Source of the DNA: Idiomarina sp. A28L
GTDB lineage: Bacteria > Pseudomonadota > Gammaproteobacteria > Enterobacterales > Alteromonadaceae
Length of the DNA: 64,000 nt
Direction: 5' to 3'
Assembly: GCF_000218785.1 (NCBI RefSeq)
Contig: NZ_AFPO01000021.1
Location: forward strand, 1-64,000
In this document: positions 45,976 through 55,628 of the stretch, piece after piece
Position numbering within the stretch: position 1 is the first letter of the stretch
Layout of the letters: every line of letters begins with the position of its first letter
Position numbers and translations under genes: made by a program
Notes under the pieces: model-generated
Seen by the model: the letters and a program-made list of their open reading frames with translations, nothing else
What the model was told of the DNA's origin: nothing
Databases searched by the model: none

Positions 45976-47961
45976 CTACTTTAATTTTTCTTCTAACTCA
46001 TCATCAAGATGAGGAATATCCGCAACTGCTGTTTTCCGCTGAGGTTGCCATGTTAAATCACAAATATCACTGGTTGGCGCAAAGGCCAACGGTGCTTCTT
46101 GCAATAACTGGTGAATTTCGTTAACGCTAAATGCGGTGCAAAAGCTATCGAGTTTTTGTAAATACTCAGAAAGCTCCATCCAACTCAAATGTAGCTCACG
46201 CGCTGTTAAAATGCGTGGGTGATTCGAAGGCTGCACATCATCACCAATTAATAGCTCTTCGTAAAGCTTTTCACCTGGGCGCAAACCACTGTACACAATA
46301 GCAATATCGCCATGGGGATTATGTTCATCTTTTACTTCCAACCCCATCAAGCGAATAAGCTTTTGGGCTAGCTCTACAATACGCACTGGCTCACCCATAT
46401 CGAGTACAAATACTTGGCCACCATTATTGTGTTGCTCTGCAGCACTAATACTTCCCATGGCTCCGGCTTGAATTACCAACTGGGCAGCTTCCGGGATTGT
46501 CATAAAATAGCGGGTAATATCGGCGTGGGTTACGGTTACCGGCCCGCCGTTTTCAATTTGTTGGCGAAACAAAGGCACAACCGAGCCAGAAGAACCTAAC
46601 ACATTACCAAAGCGCACCATAGAAAAGTGAGTGCTTACCCCTTCGCGAAGCGCTAACGCTTGCAGTACTAACTCGGCAAATCGTTTTGTAGCCCCCATTA
46701 CATTGGTAGGGCGCACCGCTTTATCTGTAGAAATGAGCACGAAATCGCTTACACCTGCGGCAATAGCTGATTCAGCCGTGCGCAAGGTGCCAAAAATATT
46801 ATTGCGCACTCCTTCCACCACATTGAATTCAACCATAGGCACATGTTTATAGGCGGCTGCATGGTAAACCGTATTGATGGCGAAGCGCTGCATTAATCGC
46901 GTAAGGCGATTTTGGTTTTGCACGCTGGCTAAAACCGGCTTAATTAAAATCTCAGTTTTACCCTGTGTTGCAGCTTCAGCAACTAAGGCCTGTAATTCTT
47001 TTTCAATGGCATAGAGGTTGTATTCTGAAACTTCTACTAGCACCAAAACCCTTGGTTCGTGTTGAATAATTTGCCTGCACAATTCAGAGCCAATCGAACC
47101 GCCTGCACCAGTTACCAAAACGGCTTTATCACGAATATTGGTTTCCATTAAGCGCTTGCGCGGCTCTACCGGATCGCGGCCAAGCAAATCTTCAATGCGC
47201 ACATCTTGTAGTTCATCAATTTGCATGTTCCCACTCACCATATCCGACATACCCGGAATGGTTTGCACAGAAACTCGCAATGGTTCAAGCGTATCTAAAA
47301 TTTCACGACGGCGAGAACGAGTTGCACTTGGCATAGCCAGCAACACCAGTTTAGGTTCAAATTGAGTAAGTAGCTCTTGAATTTTCTGTGGTGAACATAC
47401 GCGCAGCCCCAACACCGTGGAACCTTGCAACGTTGGATCATCATCAATAAAGCATACTGGGTGATATTCAGCGCCATTAATTAATGAGTGCGCTAGTTGC
47501 CTCCCAGCCGAGCCAGCACCATAAATGATAACGCGCTGTTTACGGCGGCTTACTTTTTGCTCATACATGGCCCGCATTAACAACCGCAAACCACCTGCGA
47601 TCACCAAGCTCATGAGCGCGTAATTTATCACCACGCTATAGGGAACCGGCGCTTGCAACGCCCAAATAGCAGCTGCCAGCACCACCGCCGAGCTAAGCAC
47701 CCCAAGGGTAATTACCAACAAAGCCGAAAGTGCCATATACCGCACTACGGCACGATATAAACCAAAGCGCACAAACAACAATAAAGATACCGGCAACGAG
47801 AGTAAAAACGCCCAGGCTACATCTGGCTCAGCAGGAATATACAGCGTTTCATAGCGCACGCTTAACGCAAACGCATACGAAAAAATAAGCGCCAACACAT
47901 CAATCGCTACAGCTACGGCGCGCTTTTGATTACGGGGTAAAGTAATAAGTTTACGGATCAT
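45976..47961 (-). CDS. Membrane-bound UDP-GlcNAc 4,6-dehydratase (WbpM/PglF/CapD type)
   Basis: Makes the 4-keto-6-deoxy intermediate for QuiNAc, FucNAc or bacillosamine-type sugars. Four N-terminal membrane helices (about 15-130), a CoA-binding-like domain (GAGSAGRQLAHSL), then the catalytic SDR domain from about 275: TGAGGSIGSELCRQI, HAAAYKHVPMVE and STDKAVRPTNVMGATKR, and SGLRPGEKLYEELL. At 661 residues it has the full WbpM length. It sits upstream of the export gene and just downstream of the initiating transferase and a reductase-type epimerase, with which it forms a pathway. Confidence 0.92.
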   Translation of the reverse strand: MIRKLITLPRNQKRAVAVAIDVLALIFSYAFALSVRYETLYIPAEPDVAWAFLLSLPVSLLLFVRFGLYRAVVRYMALSALLVITLGVLSSAVVLAAAIWALQAPVPYSVVINYALMSLVIAGGLRLLMRAMYEQKVSRRKQRVIIYGAGSAGRQLAHSLINGAEYHPVCFIDDDPTLQGSTVLGLRVCSPQKIQELLTQFEPKLVLLAMPSATRSRRREILDTLEPLRVSVQTIPGMSDMVSGNMQIDELQDVRIEDLLGRDPVEPRKRLMETNIRDKAVLVTGAGGSIGSELCRQIIQHEPRVLVLVEVSEYNLYAIEKELQALVAEAATQGKTEILIKPVLASVQNQNRLTRLMQRFAINTVYHAAAYKHVPMVEFNVVEGVRNNIFGTLRTAESAIAAGVSDFVLISTDKAVRPTNVMGATKRFAELVLQALALREGVSTHFSMVRFGNVLGSSGSVVPLFRQQIENGGPVTVTHADITRYFMTIPEAAQLVIQAGAMGSISAAEQHNNGGQVFVLDMGEPVRIVELAQKLIRLMGLEVKDEHNPHGDIAIVYSGLRPGEKLYEELLIGDDVQPSNHPRILTARELHLSWMELSEYLQKLDSFCTAFSVNEIHQLLQEAPLAFAPTSDICDLTWQPQRKTAVADIPHLDDELEEKLK

Positions 47962-47970
47962 AATTAATAA

Positions 47971-48537
47971 TTATTTCGAGGGGCGAACACGATCACCACT
48001 CCCCTTGCCTGCAACTGTAAGAAAGATGTACTTAAAATAGCTGCGAACGTTCAGTTCAGCAATCATCTTTGCATCTGTTTCCGCCAACAATTCAGGGGTA
48101 GACATATCAATTTCATTCACCTGAGCAAGGCCTGTAATGCCAGGGCGCACATGATATACCCCTAACTTATCGCGCGCTTCAATAAGAGCCGTTTGATTAA
48201 ACAACCCAGGGCGGGGACCAACAAGGCTCATTTCACCCTTTAAAACATTCCAAAGCTGTGGAAATTCATCAAGTTTTGTTTTCCGTAAGAAATATCCGAA
48301 CTTAGTGATCGAGTTTGCATCAGCTAAGTGGCTTGCTACAGACTCCGTATTAGGGCTCATGGTGCGAAACTTTATCAACGTAAAAGGCCTTTTATTTTGG
48401 CCTACACGTTCTTGACGAAATATTGGGGAGCCCGTGTCAAAATAGCCAATGCTGGTCAACAACAGTAAAACAGGCAATAGACACAACAGCCCAAGCAATG
48501 AGGCAAAAAAATCAATGATACGTAACGCTATATTCAT
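47971..48537 (-). CDS. Initiating sugar-phosphate transferase (PglC/WcaJ family)
   Basis: Transfers a sugar-1-phosphate to undecaprenyl phosphate at the inner membrane. One N-terminal re-entrant or membrane helix (IIDFFASLLGLLCLLPVLLLL), then the family motifs FRQERVGQNKRPFTLIKFRTM, TKLDEFPQLWNVLKGEMSLVGPRP and PGITGLAQVN. 188 residues, the compact PglC-like size. It overlaps the epimerase upstream by 4 bases. The substrate is probably the UDP-6-deoxy-HexNAc made by the adjacent genes. Confidence 0.92.
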   Translation of the reverse strand: MNIALRIIDFFASLLGLLCLLPVLLLLTSIGYFDTGSPIFRQERVGQNKRPFTLIKFRTMSPNTESVASHLADANSITKFGYFLRKTKLDEFPQLWNVLKGEMSLVGPRPGLFNQTALIEARDKLGVYHVRPGITGLAQVNEIDMSTPELLAETDAKMIAELNVRSYFKYIFLTVAGKGSGDRVRPSK

Positions 48538-49586
48538 TTTTTTCTATCGCCCTCATACATCTTATGTAGTTGCTCATCCATCGTCACTACCGGCCTCCAA
48601 CCTAACAAATCGCACGCTTTAGAACTATCCACCTGTAAATTACCAAACAAGCGATCCGCCACCGCGCCTTTACCCAATAAGCGCGCAGTGAAACTCATCA
48701 AGCCGACCGGAATCGGAAACAACCGCGACTTCACCCCAAGGGCTCTAGCCACTTTACGTAATAATTCAGACGTGGACACATCAACCCCATCCGAAATTAA
48801 AAATACCTCATTCGCGGCCTTTGGTGAGCGCGCGGGGTCTGCGCACACCGCAATAAAATCCACCAAGTTATCCAACGCCACCAACGACCGCGCATTACGC
48901 ATCGCACCCAAGGGCAAAGGCACGCCTTTTTTAACCCAATTGACCATGGCAGCAAAATTCCCTTTCACATTTGGACCATAGACCAGAGGTGGGCGAACAA
49001 TCACCACCTCCATGCCGGATTGTTTAGCAATCTCCAATAACCCTTGCTCAGCCTCCCGCTTAGACAACCCATAAGGATCAGTAGGTGTTTGAGAAATCTC
49101 AGAAACAAAAACGTTACCAGGTCTCGTCATTTCACCATTTACCTTAATCGAACTCACAAACACAAACCGCTTAACCCCAGCCTCAGCGGCTAAACGCGCC
49201 AAAACTAAGGTCGCATCCCGGTTCACCCGGAGATATTCCGTCCCCTCACCACGTATAATATGCACCCGCGCGGCAGTATGCACCACTACATCGCAACCCT
49301 TCAAATTCATTGCTAGCGTAACGGGGGAATCTCCAACCGAATCGCTGCCTTTGCAACCATTGCTTTCTTCGTCATCGCGAGCGAAGCGCGGCGTTTTAAC
49401 GACTTGAAAATCCCCCACCAACCCCGATAAATCCCCGAAAATCTTCTCAACGCCACCTGGCAATCCCACCGACTCACTACGCACCAAAGCCTTAACACTA
49501 GCGCCATCTGCAATAAATCTATTAAGCAAAGCCGAACCAACAAACCCAGTTGCACCGGTTAAAAATATTTTATCCGCCATAATCAT
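48534..49586 (-). CDS. NAD-dependent epimerase/4-ketoreductase (WbpV-like) with repeat-derived insert
   Basis: SDR protein (TGATGFVGSALL at 10-21; SSIKVNGE and YGLSKREAEQ) of the group that reduces the WbpM product to UDP-QuiNAc or UDP-FucNAc. Residues about 57-90, between GDL and LKGCDVVVHTAA, are extra relative to the family and rich in charged residues (KTPRFARDDEESNG). The DNA beneath holds a GCGAGCGAAGCGCGGC palindrome-type repeat. Two ATGs are possible (49586, 49580). It overlaps both neighbours. Confidence 0.85.
   Translation of the reverse strand: MIMADKIFLTGATGFVGSALLNRFIADGASVKALVRSESVGLPGGVEKIFGDLSGLVGDFQVVKTPRFARDDEESNGCKGSDSVGDSPVTLAMNLKGCDVVVHTAARVHIIRGEGTEYLRVNRDATLVLARLAAEAGVKRFVFVSSIKVNGEMTRPGNVFVSEISQTPTDPYGLSKREAEQGLLEIAKQSGMEVVIVRPPLVYGPNVKGNFAAMVNWVKKGVPLPLGAMRNARSLVALDNLVDFIAVCADPARSPKAANEVFLISDGVDVSTSELLRKVARALGVKSRLFPIPVGLMSFTARLLGKGAVADRLFGNLQVDSSKACDLLGWRPVVTMDEQLHKMYEGDRKK
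49317..49418. repeat. In-frame repeat insertion in the epimerase gene
   Basis: The stretch cgtcatcgcgagcgaagcg (49370-49388), followed by cggc, matches the widespread CGTCATTGCGAGCGAAGCG interspersed repeat. It adds about 34 codons without breaking the frame. Confidence 0.6.
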
Positions 49587-50790
49587 TTACTTTTTCTAAC
49601 CTACTTAACAAGACAGAATACTCTTCAATAACTAAGCGATTAATAACTTCATTTGAAAAATTGTTTAACACCCTAGCTTGAGCGTTATTGCCTAATTGTT
49701 TACGCAAATCAGTCTCTCTCACAATTTTATCTATAGCCTGTGTCAAATCCTGCACATTCTTGGGTTTCACGAGAACCCCCGTTTCACCATCCACAATAGC
49801 ATCTGATAAACCGTAAATATTTGAGCCAATGGTCGTAATTCCCATTGCAGCTGCTTCAATTACAACTGTACCAAAACCTTCTCTATAACTTGGAATACAA
49901 AGCACATCAGAGACAGCCATATACTGTTCGGGAAAATCGGTATATCCAGTAAATATTATCTTTTGTGAAATATCTGAATTCTCCTCAATCCCTAGTTCAT
50001 CATTAAGTAATTCTTTTGGACCAACCATCAATAAATAAAGATTAGTGTTGCTGCTTCTCGCAATTAAATTTTTAAAGGCTTCAATTAACTCAAGAACACC
50101 TTTATCTTTAACAATCCTGCCCACGAAGAGTAAAACAGTTGAATCTTGAGAAATTCCAAAGCTTTCTTTAATAGAATCGCGCTCACTTTTACTAAATCGT
50201 CCTTGGTTAAAGCGTTTGATATCAACCCCAGCAAGACTGCCCTTGCCAATCACCGATAGCTTATCAGCAGAGACAAGTTTTTCGGAAACCAAGAATGCCT
50301 TTTGTGACTCGCTATCTGCATAACACGCGGTGGTCAGAAAGCCAATAACCCTATCACCTAATTTGGCTAAGGTACGTTTTATACCATTAAGCGTAACCCA
50401 AGGCTGACCAGTGTACGAATGAATACGAATAGGCACGCCAGCAAACTTTCCAGCTAGTACGCTTAACAAACCAGCCTTAGGCGTTGTAGAGTGAACAATA
50501 TCAAATTTTTGTTCTCTAAATAATTTCCATAACTTTATTAGAGCCAATAAGTCTGCAAATGGACTGATTTCGCGCCGAATATCAATGGAGAAATAGTCAG
50601 ATCCTTCAATCGGACGATTCAACGCTGGATCACTGGCAATAATAGAAACTTTTGCACCTGACTGAATGGTCATGCTAATTTGCGAATGCAGCTGTGTGTC
50701 TATAAAAAATGCGACCGTTGAAACACGCGCTATTTTTACATTACCTAAATAAGGTTGATTAGGCGCTTCTTTGTTTTGAGTATCAGTCAT
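49570..50790 (-). CDS. Glycosyltransferase family 4
   Basis: GT-B fold transferase adding a sugar to the lipid-linked repeat unit on the cytoplasmic face. N-terminal half with the HSTTPKAGLLSVLAGKFAGVP and HSYTGQPWVTLNGIKR segments typical of CapM/PglA-like enzymes. C-terminal half has LFVGRIVKDKGVLELIEAF and the E-x7-E motif in EGFGTVVIEAAAMG. 406 residues. It overlaps the downstream epimerase start by 17 bases and is overlapped by the upstream gene by 4. Donor and acceptor are unknown. Confidence 0.88.
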   Translation of the reverse strand: MTDTQNKEAPNQPYLGNVKIARVSTVAFFIDTQLHSQISMTIQSGAKVSIIASDPALNRPIEGSDYFSIDIRREISPFADLLALIKLWKLFREQKFDIVHSTTPKAGLLSVLAGKFAGVPIRIHSYTGQPWVTLNGIKRTLAKLGDRVIGFLTTACYADSESQKAFLVSEKLVSADKLSVIGKGSLAGVDIKRFNQGRFSKSERDSIKESFGISQDSTVLLFVGRIVKDKGVLELIEAFKNLIARSSNTNLYLLMVGPKELLNDELGIEENSDISQKIIFTGYTDFPEQYMAVSDVLCIPSYREGFGTVVIEAAAMGITTIGSNIYGLSDAIVDGETGVLVKPKNVQDLTQAIDKIVRETDLRKQLGNNAQARVLNNFSNEVINRLVIEEYSVLLSRLEKVNDYGG

Positions 50791-51737
50791 TCAAGGGCCT
50801 CCATTATTGTGTTTTTCACATCACGTGAAGGTTTAAACCCAACAACCCGTTCAATTTTACTTATATCATAATTAGTTCGATTAACTAAAGCGTCAATACG
50901 GGAGGCTTTTAAAGGAAACCCTGGAAACCAAGAAAACAGAAATGCAATAACTCTAGCAACAGACTCATTCAATCTGCACTTTGGCGCAGATAAACCTTGC
51001 CCCTCTGCCAAAGCATCGATCACATCTGACTGAGGACAATCATTTGATAAGTTAAAAACCTGATCTCTTGCGCGCGCATCAAACCCGCATAGAACTAGGG
51101 CATCAACCACATCATCAACATGCACATAATTAGAAGTTGAGCCTGGCTTTCCGATATAAAAAAATAACTCTCTTTTAATAACCGCTGCCAACTGTCTGAT
51201 AGAGCTGTTGGGCATTTGAGCCCCAAAAACATTTGAGGGACGCAAAATCGTATAACTAAAAAATTCATCCGCCGCTTTCAAGATAATTTCATCGGCTAAT
51301 GTTTTAGTCACTTCATATTCACCAATTGGTGCTGGAGTTGTTTCTTCAGTAACTAGTCGCTTTTTATTCGCCTTGGGTTTAGATGGTCCATACGCACCGA
51401 CCGAGCTCAACTGGACCCAATGAACTTTGCGGTTTTGCTTTTTTGCATTTTTTTTACATGCAGAAACTAATTGTGCTGTTGCATCGACATGAAGCGCATA
51501 CATTAAATCCTTATTATACAGCTCACCTGCACAGTTAAAAATAACGTCGTATTTACTAACTAAACGATCAAAATCCAAATCAGCAGCTAAAAGATCGCCT
51601 TTGATAAATTTCGGGACTGGATTTACAGTTTCTACTGGAGAGCGCGATAAAACATCAAAAGCATAGGAGTGCTTAACTAAGGAGTCCACAAGTTTTTGAC
51701 CAATGAAACCACGTCCACCTATTATAAGTATTTTCAT
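50787..51737 (-). CDS. NAD-dependent epimerase/dehydratase family protein
   Basis: SDR enzyme of 316 residues: GGRGFIGQKLVDSL at 7-20, QLSSVGAYG and the active-site YEVTKTLADE, then RPSNVFG. It is close in pattern to sugar 4-epimerases and reductases of polysaccharide loci, but the substrate cannot be assigned. It overlaps the GT4 gene by 4 bases. A gap of 164 bases without a gene (51738-51901) separates it from the next gene. Confidence 0.82.
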   Translation of the reverse strand: MKILIIGGRGFIGQKLVDSLVKHSYAFDVLSRSPVETVNPVPKFIKGDLLAADLDFDRLVSKYDVIFNCAGELYNKDLMYALHVDATAQLVSACKKNAKKQNRKVHWVQLSSVGAYGPSKPKANKKRLVTEETTPAPIGEYEVTKTLADEIILKAADEFFSYTILRPSNVFGAQMPNSSIRQLAAVIKRELFFYIGKPGSTSNYVHVDDVVDALVLCGFDARARDQVFNLSNDCPQSDVIDALAEGQGLSAPKCRLNESVARVIAFLFSWFPGFPLKASRIDALVNRTNYDISKIERVVGFKPSRDVKNTIMEALE

Positions 51738-51901
51738 AAAAAACCTGAATTTAAACTATCTAATTTGATCACTACAATCAGTGACACGACGCGAACAGTT
51801 CACGGAATTATTTGTAAGACAAAGTTAAATAACATTTTGTTTGCAACAGGATTTTTCGACTTAGCTAATTAAAATGAGCAATATCGCTGACATAATTAGT
51901 A

Positions 51902-52849
51902 TTATTTTTTTACTGCTAGCTTTTTAACGACGATCAACAAAATAAATATTAGCTTATGAACTCTCCTGATCACCCTGTCAAATTTAAACGAGTAAGTTAA
52001 GTTATTACAAGTCGGAGCACATGAGGTTGTAATGTTAATAAAAGGCTCTAGATCTTTCAATCCAAAATCGTTAATTAATACATCCAATTGATCATGATGC
52101 AATTTCAGGTAATTTTCATCACAAATTGCATTATTTAAATCATACCGGCAACAACCTTCAAAAACATAAAACTCTGCAATAGTTGAACTCAGTTTACGAA
52201 TTGATTGATACAATAGCTCTTGACAATCATATATTTGATTAAAATCATTTAATGCAAAAACTGAAAAAATATTACCATTTAAAACAAAAGAATTATTTTT
52301 TTTCGAAGGATATTCTTCAAACCAGACCCCTTCCTCCAATGTTAGCATGCAGCCACCTTGCTCTACAGGCATTATCATTACATCAAAAGCCGATTTTGCA
52401 TATTGAAAAAAAACTTCATCCTGGGTTATAAGATACAATCTTACACATGCTGATATGAACAATCCTTGCGCCATACCTGATACCCACCCCTTATTAAGCA
52501 AATAAAGCGGCTGATAATATTCATGACGAAAATACATTTTATCTTTATCTACATGAGCATGTTTAATTGAGTTCTCAATCAGTAACTTACTTTCTGATAA
52601 GAGTACTTCATTTCTTGAATCATAATACTGATTTATTAGCTCCAGAGCCATTAAGAAATTTACAACCGGAACAAAGGCTATTTCAGGGTTATATAAATTA
52701 TTTAACGGATAAACATTATTGATCTTATACTTATAAACACCCTGTTCATATACATAAGCATCAGAAGATTTCACTTTACTGGCGAACTCTTTGAGTTCTA
52801 GATAATAATTTAATTTGAAATTGAGATCTTTACTATCCATACCAATCAC
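51902..52849 (-). CDS. D-glucuronyl C5-epimerase-like protein
   Basis: The central region reads KGWVSGMAQGLFISACVRLY, then GGCMLTLEEGVWFEEYP and FVLNGNIFSVFALNDF. This is the GLCE C-terminal catalytic fold of heparan-type glucuronyl C5-epimerases, which flip GlcA to IdoA in a finished polymer. 315 residues, shorter than animal enzymes and with no signal peptide. A hydrophobic C-terminal stretch (LIFILLIVVKKLAVKK) may attach it to the membrane. The GTG at 52849 has AAGG upstream and overlaps the wzy stop; ATG 52840 is the alternative. Suggests uronic acid in the polymer. Confidence 0.75.
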   Translation of the reverse strand: MIGMDSKDLNFKLNYYLELKEFASKVKSSDAYVYEQGVYKYKINNVYPLNNLYNPEIAFVPVVNFLMALELINQYYDSRNEVLLSESKLLIENSIKHAHVDKDKMYFRHEYYQPLYLLNKGWVSGMAQGLFISACVRLYLITQDEVFFQYAKSAFDVMIMPVEQGGCMLTLEEGVWFEEYPSKKNNSFVLNGNIFSVFALNDFNQIYDCQELLYQSIRKLSSTIAEFYVFEGCCRYDLNNAICDENYLKLHHDQLDVLINDFGLKDLEPFINITTSCAPTCNNLTYSFKFDRVIRRVHKLIFILLIVVKKLAVKK

Positions 52850-54006
52850 TTGACCTTTTTCTTAAATTTCAATCTATTTAAAATAAAATACAATATTACA
52901 ACCACAAAGATTAAATATTGATATTTAAATGCTCCAAATCGATAGGAGAAAAACGACAGGAACAAAACCCAAGCAAATAAGACTGAAATAAATTGCAGTA
53001 TGCTATGCTTATGCGAGAAATAGTTAATCACGAAGTAAGTGAAAACAAAAAATATAAACCATCCAAAAAATGAAAATACACCATAAGGCTCATAAAAACT
53101 TGTGAACGTATTGTATTTATCGTTTAAAATAAACCCTTTCTCTATTTTTGCAACCAATATTTCATTTTCCACAGGAATTAAACTGAATCCATTAGATATA
53201 AAAACAAAAAATGATTGATAAACAAAATCCATTGATACGATTTTATAATAGAAGTTTACATAACCCTGAACTAAGTATCCAAATATACCATCAATCCCCC
53301 CACCTCTAACAAACTCAAAAAAGACAAACACAATTGGAATGAGAGCTACTATACTCAAATAAATCTTTTTGGTTACGCCCTCCATTAACAGGTATGTAAA
53401 AATAATCACAAAAAACACATCTAAAAAGGCGGACTTGTTACCAAAAAAAACTGAAGTAACTATTACAGTCATGAAAAACAGAAAATCCAGCTTTTTAATC
53501 ACTTTAAAATAATTCAAGTATACATATAAAAATACCGCTAAAACATTTAGGAAATATATATAATTTATTGCTGTATACTTTCCAAACGACAATTCATACT
53601 CACGAGGAGAATAAATAAGCAGTTCTAAGGAAAACCCTACACGTTGGAAGTTTACCAAAAATGCAATAAAAACTAAAATACAAAGCACCCGATAAACCAC
53701 ATGTAAAGAGCGAAGATCATTTATTTTATTTCGTGTAATTGAGCTGTTCTTTAACTTCAAAAATTTATTTGTGAAAAAAATGGCACTGACACCAGATATT
53801 AAAATTATATTTATTATTATAAATAGGTACAGATTAACCTCAAACTGATCATACACCATCATATGATCTAAATATCCTAACGCTATAAGGTCAAAAGAAA
53901 AACCGAGTAAAAAAATTGGTAAAAATGCTGCAATTGAAAATATTTTATTTTTACTTAAATCAAACTTATAAATAAAGTAAAAATAGAAACAAGAAATTAA
54001 TGACAT
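52846..54006 (-). CDS. Wzy-like polysaccharide polymerase
   Basis: An integral membrane protein of 386 residues with about ten or more hydrophobic helices and a large hydrophilic loop in the second half, the usual O-unit polymerase form. Sequence conservation of Wzy is low, so the call rests on topology and location. The frame opens 13 codons earlier, but those codons lie within an IS3 transposase relic. ATG at 54006 (MSLISCFYFYF) has AAAGG 8 bases upstream. Strongly AT-rich compared with the housekeeping genes. Confidence 0.75.
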   Translation of the reverse strand: MSLISCFYFYFIYKFDLSKNKIFSIAAFLPIFLLGFSFDLIALGYLDHMMVYDQFEVNLYLFIIINIILISGVSAIFFTNKFLKLKNSSITRNKINDLRSLHVVYRVLCILVFIAFLVNFQRVGFSLELLIYSPREYELSFGKYTAINYIYFLNVLAVFLYVYLNYFKVIKKLDFLFFMTVIVTSVFFGNKSAFLDVFFVIIFTYLLMEGVTKKIYLSIVALIPIVFVFFEFVRGGGIDGIFGYLVQGYVNFYYKIVSMDFVYQSFFVFISNGFSLIPVENEILVAKIEKGFILNDKYNTFTSFYEPYGVFSFFGWFIFFVFTYFVINYFSHKHSILQFISVLFAWVLFLSFFSYRFGAFKYQYLIFVVVILYFILNRLKFKKKVK

Positions 54007-54035
54007 AAACACTACCTTTCCCTTGAAAGGGCAAC

Positions 54036-54127
54036 ATACCTTCAATGAGATTTGAGTTTCTATACCACCTGCTTTCGTACTCAGCTGGCGTTGAATAATT
54101 TAGAGAATTGTAAGTCAAATGCTCTTT
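54036..54127 (-). pseudogene. IS3-family transposase C-terminal relic
   Basis: On the minus strand the codons read KEHLTYNSLNYSTPAEYESR followed by WYRN. The string YNSLNYSTPAEYE is the typical end of an IS3-family OrfB (HSSLGYLTPAEYE). No upstream part of the transposase is recognisable. The relic runs into the start of wzy. Confidence 0.6.
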
Positions 54128-54700
54128 GTAAGGACTCTGCCTAAGCTAAATATCGTCCGTGCTTCATCCAGTATTTTGAACCAGTGCTGCTAAAGCACCG
54201 CGATTCAGGTATTTGTTGGCCTGATTGAATAGAGTTCAGGTGAATACCTTAAGTTTTACTTTAGAAGCATACGTCTTTACTAGCTGATTCGGTCCCGAGA
54301 GGCCTGCTAAGTATCGCGCTTTAACAAATGGAAACATAACGTTCGATTGCTGTTTCAAAGCAAAGCATAGAAATAAAAAAGCCTGATCACTTTTGAGGCG
54401 AAAGAGTTGAATACTTAAATTAGGAACACTTCTACATGTCGTATCCGTAATTGCTCTCATTAAGTCTTGCGAGAATATGCGGTTTAAACCGTTTCAAACA
54501 CTACCGATAAGATCATGCCCATTGCGGTTGAAATCTGTTCTGTGTGCAAAGCGTTCAATAACAAAGAAGTCTTAAACTTAACCACATTTTCGTTAAAAAG
54601 AGTCGTTATTATAACGGATATTTTGAAGTTAGTCGCAGGATGTGAGTCATCGAGCCTTTAAAGTGCATTACTACCTAGGAGATAAAGCTCTACGCTGATC
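54128..54700. other. Decayed AT-rich stretch, no gene recognised
   Basis: No intact frame with family features. A 74-codon minus-strand frame at 54236-54460 has no recognisable motif and is probably chance. The stretch lies between IS3 and IS30 relics. Confidence 0.5.
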
Positions 54701-55519
54701 ACTCTTTAATGCTATGCTGAGTCTGTTTAATCTTTTTGGCGCGCTGTATACGATAGCCTGCAAACTCATCTATTAGCGTAATTGAGCTTAACTTCACACT
54801 AAATAACCATTGCAAAGAGGTAGGGGATTTTTATTAAAAAATGGTTGATTCGTGAGGTAGTCTAATATCCGTAGTTGATGTATACACAAGTAGTTGAAAC
54901 GATAGTGACATTTTAATCAATGCTATGACAACATTACCTTCGTTTTTCTCTTTAGATTCGGATTGCGAAGAAACTGCTTTTTAGCTCAAGCACGGATGCT
55001 ATAATGCCGGCTCCACTCTTACCATATTTATTTCCAAATCGTTGAAGCGTTCGGTATGTTCACCAATGTGTGGTCGTTGATAAACTCAGCTGCCCGATCA
55101 TATTCGGCCTCAATGCCTATGTGAGGGTTTCTGGTACCGCCTCAGTCTATGACACAAGCGTGCGTGTGATTGAATATCTTTCTTGAGATTCGCGAGTATG
55201 TGGGTATACACCCATTTACAGCTCACTAGCCGGCCAATACGCTTGCAGGTCGCTCATGTAAACTCTAGGCAAGGCTTCTACATTTACTCGAACGCTATTC
55301 TGGTTTTGTCACACGTACAGTTTTTTACACTGTTCGAACGCCGCTTTAGCATTTTCAAATGAGTCTTCAAAGGTTCATAACAACCTGAAATAATAAAGCT
55401 CTTTGCAATTACCGCTTAATTTTTGATGCCCAACGTCTAATTTTTCTGGGCGAAAGCTTCTCTAAGTTTAGCTACAAAATCGAGTGGCGTTGTCCATCCA
55501 AAAAGTCCTTATAATTCAT
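54700..55519 (-). pseudogene. Decayed IS30-family transposase
   Basis: From 55519 the minus strand reads MNYKDFLDGQRHSI, like the IS30 start MNYTHLT..ER..I. Further on, across frames and stops, come GRLVSCKWVYTHILANLKKD, then RLCHRLRRYQKPS, VYQRPHIGEHTERFNDLEI and ASVLELKSSFFAIRI. These follow the IS30 order (W.Y.HI...., HLR...., RP.IVE...R.GDWE, ..ER.SRF). Several stops and frameshifts make it inactive. Confidence 0.55.
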
Positions 55520-55628
55520 GTTGAGCTCACTTTCTTGATCAAAAACAGCTAGTATCACCTGTCTATAGCTGCTCTCTCTTCGACCTATCTCATTACAGAA
55601 GTCTTACGCTTATTATCTGCATTCATTA

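Noticed and set aside
54236-54460. 74-codon minus-strand frame in the decayed island
   Set aside because: No recognisable motif, no ribosome site, and surrounded by relics; treated as chance.
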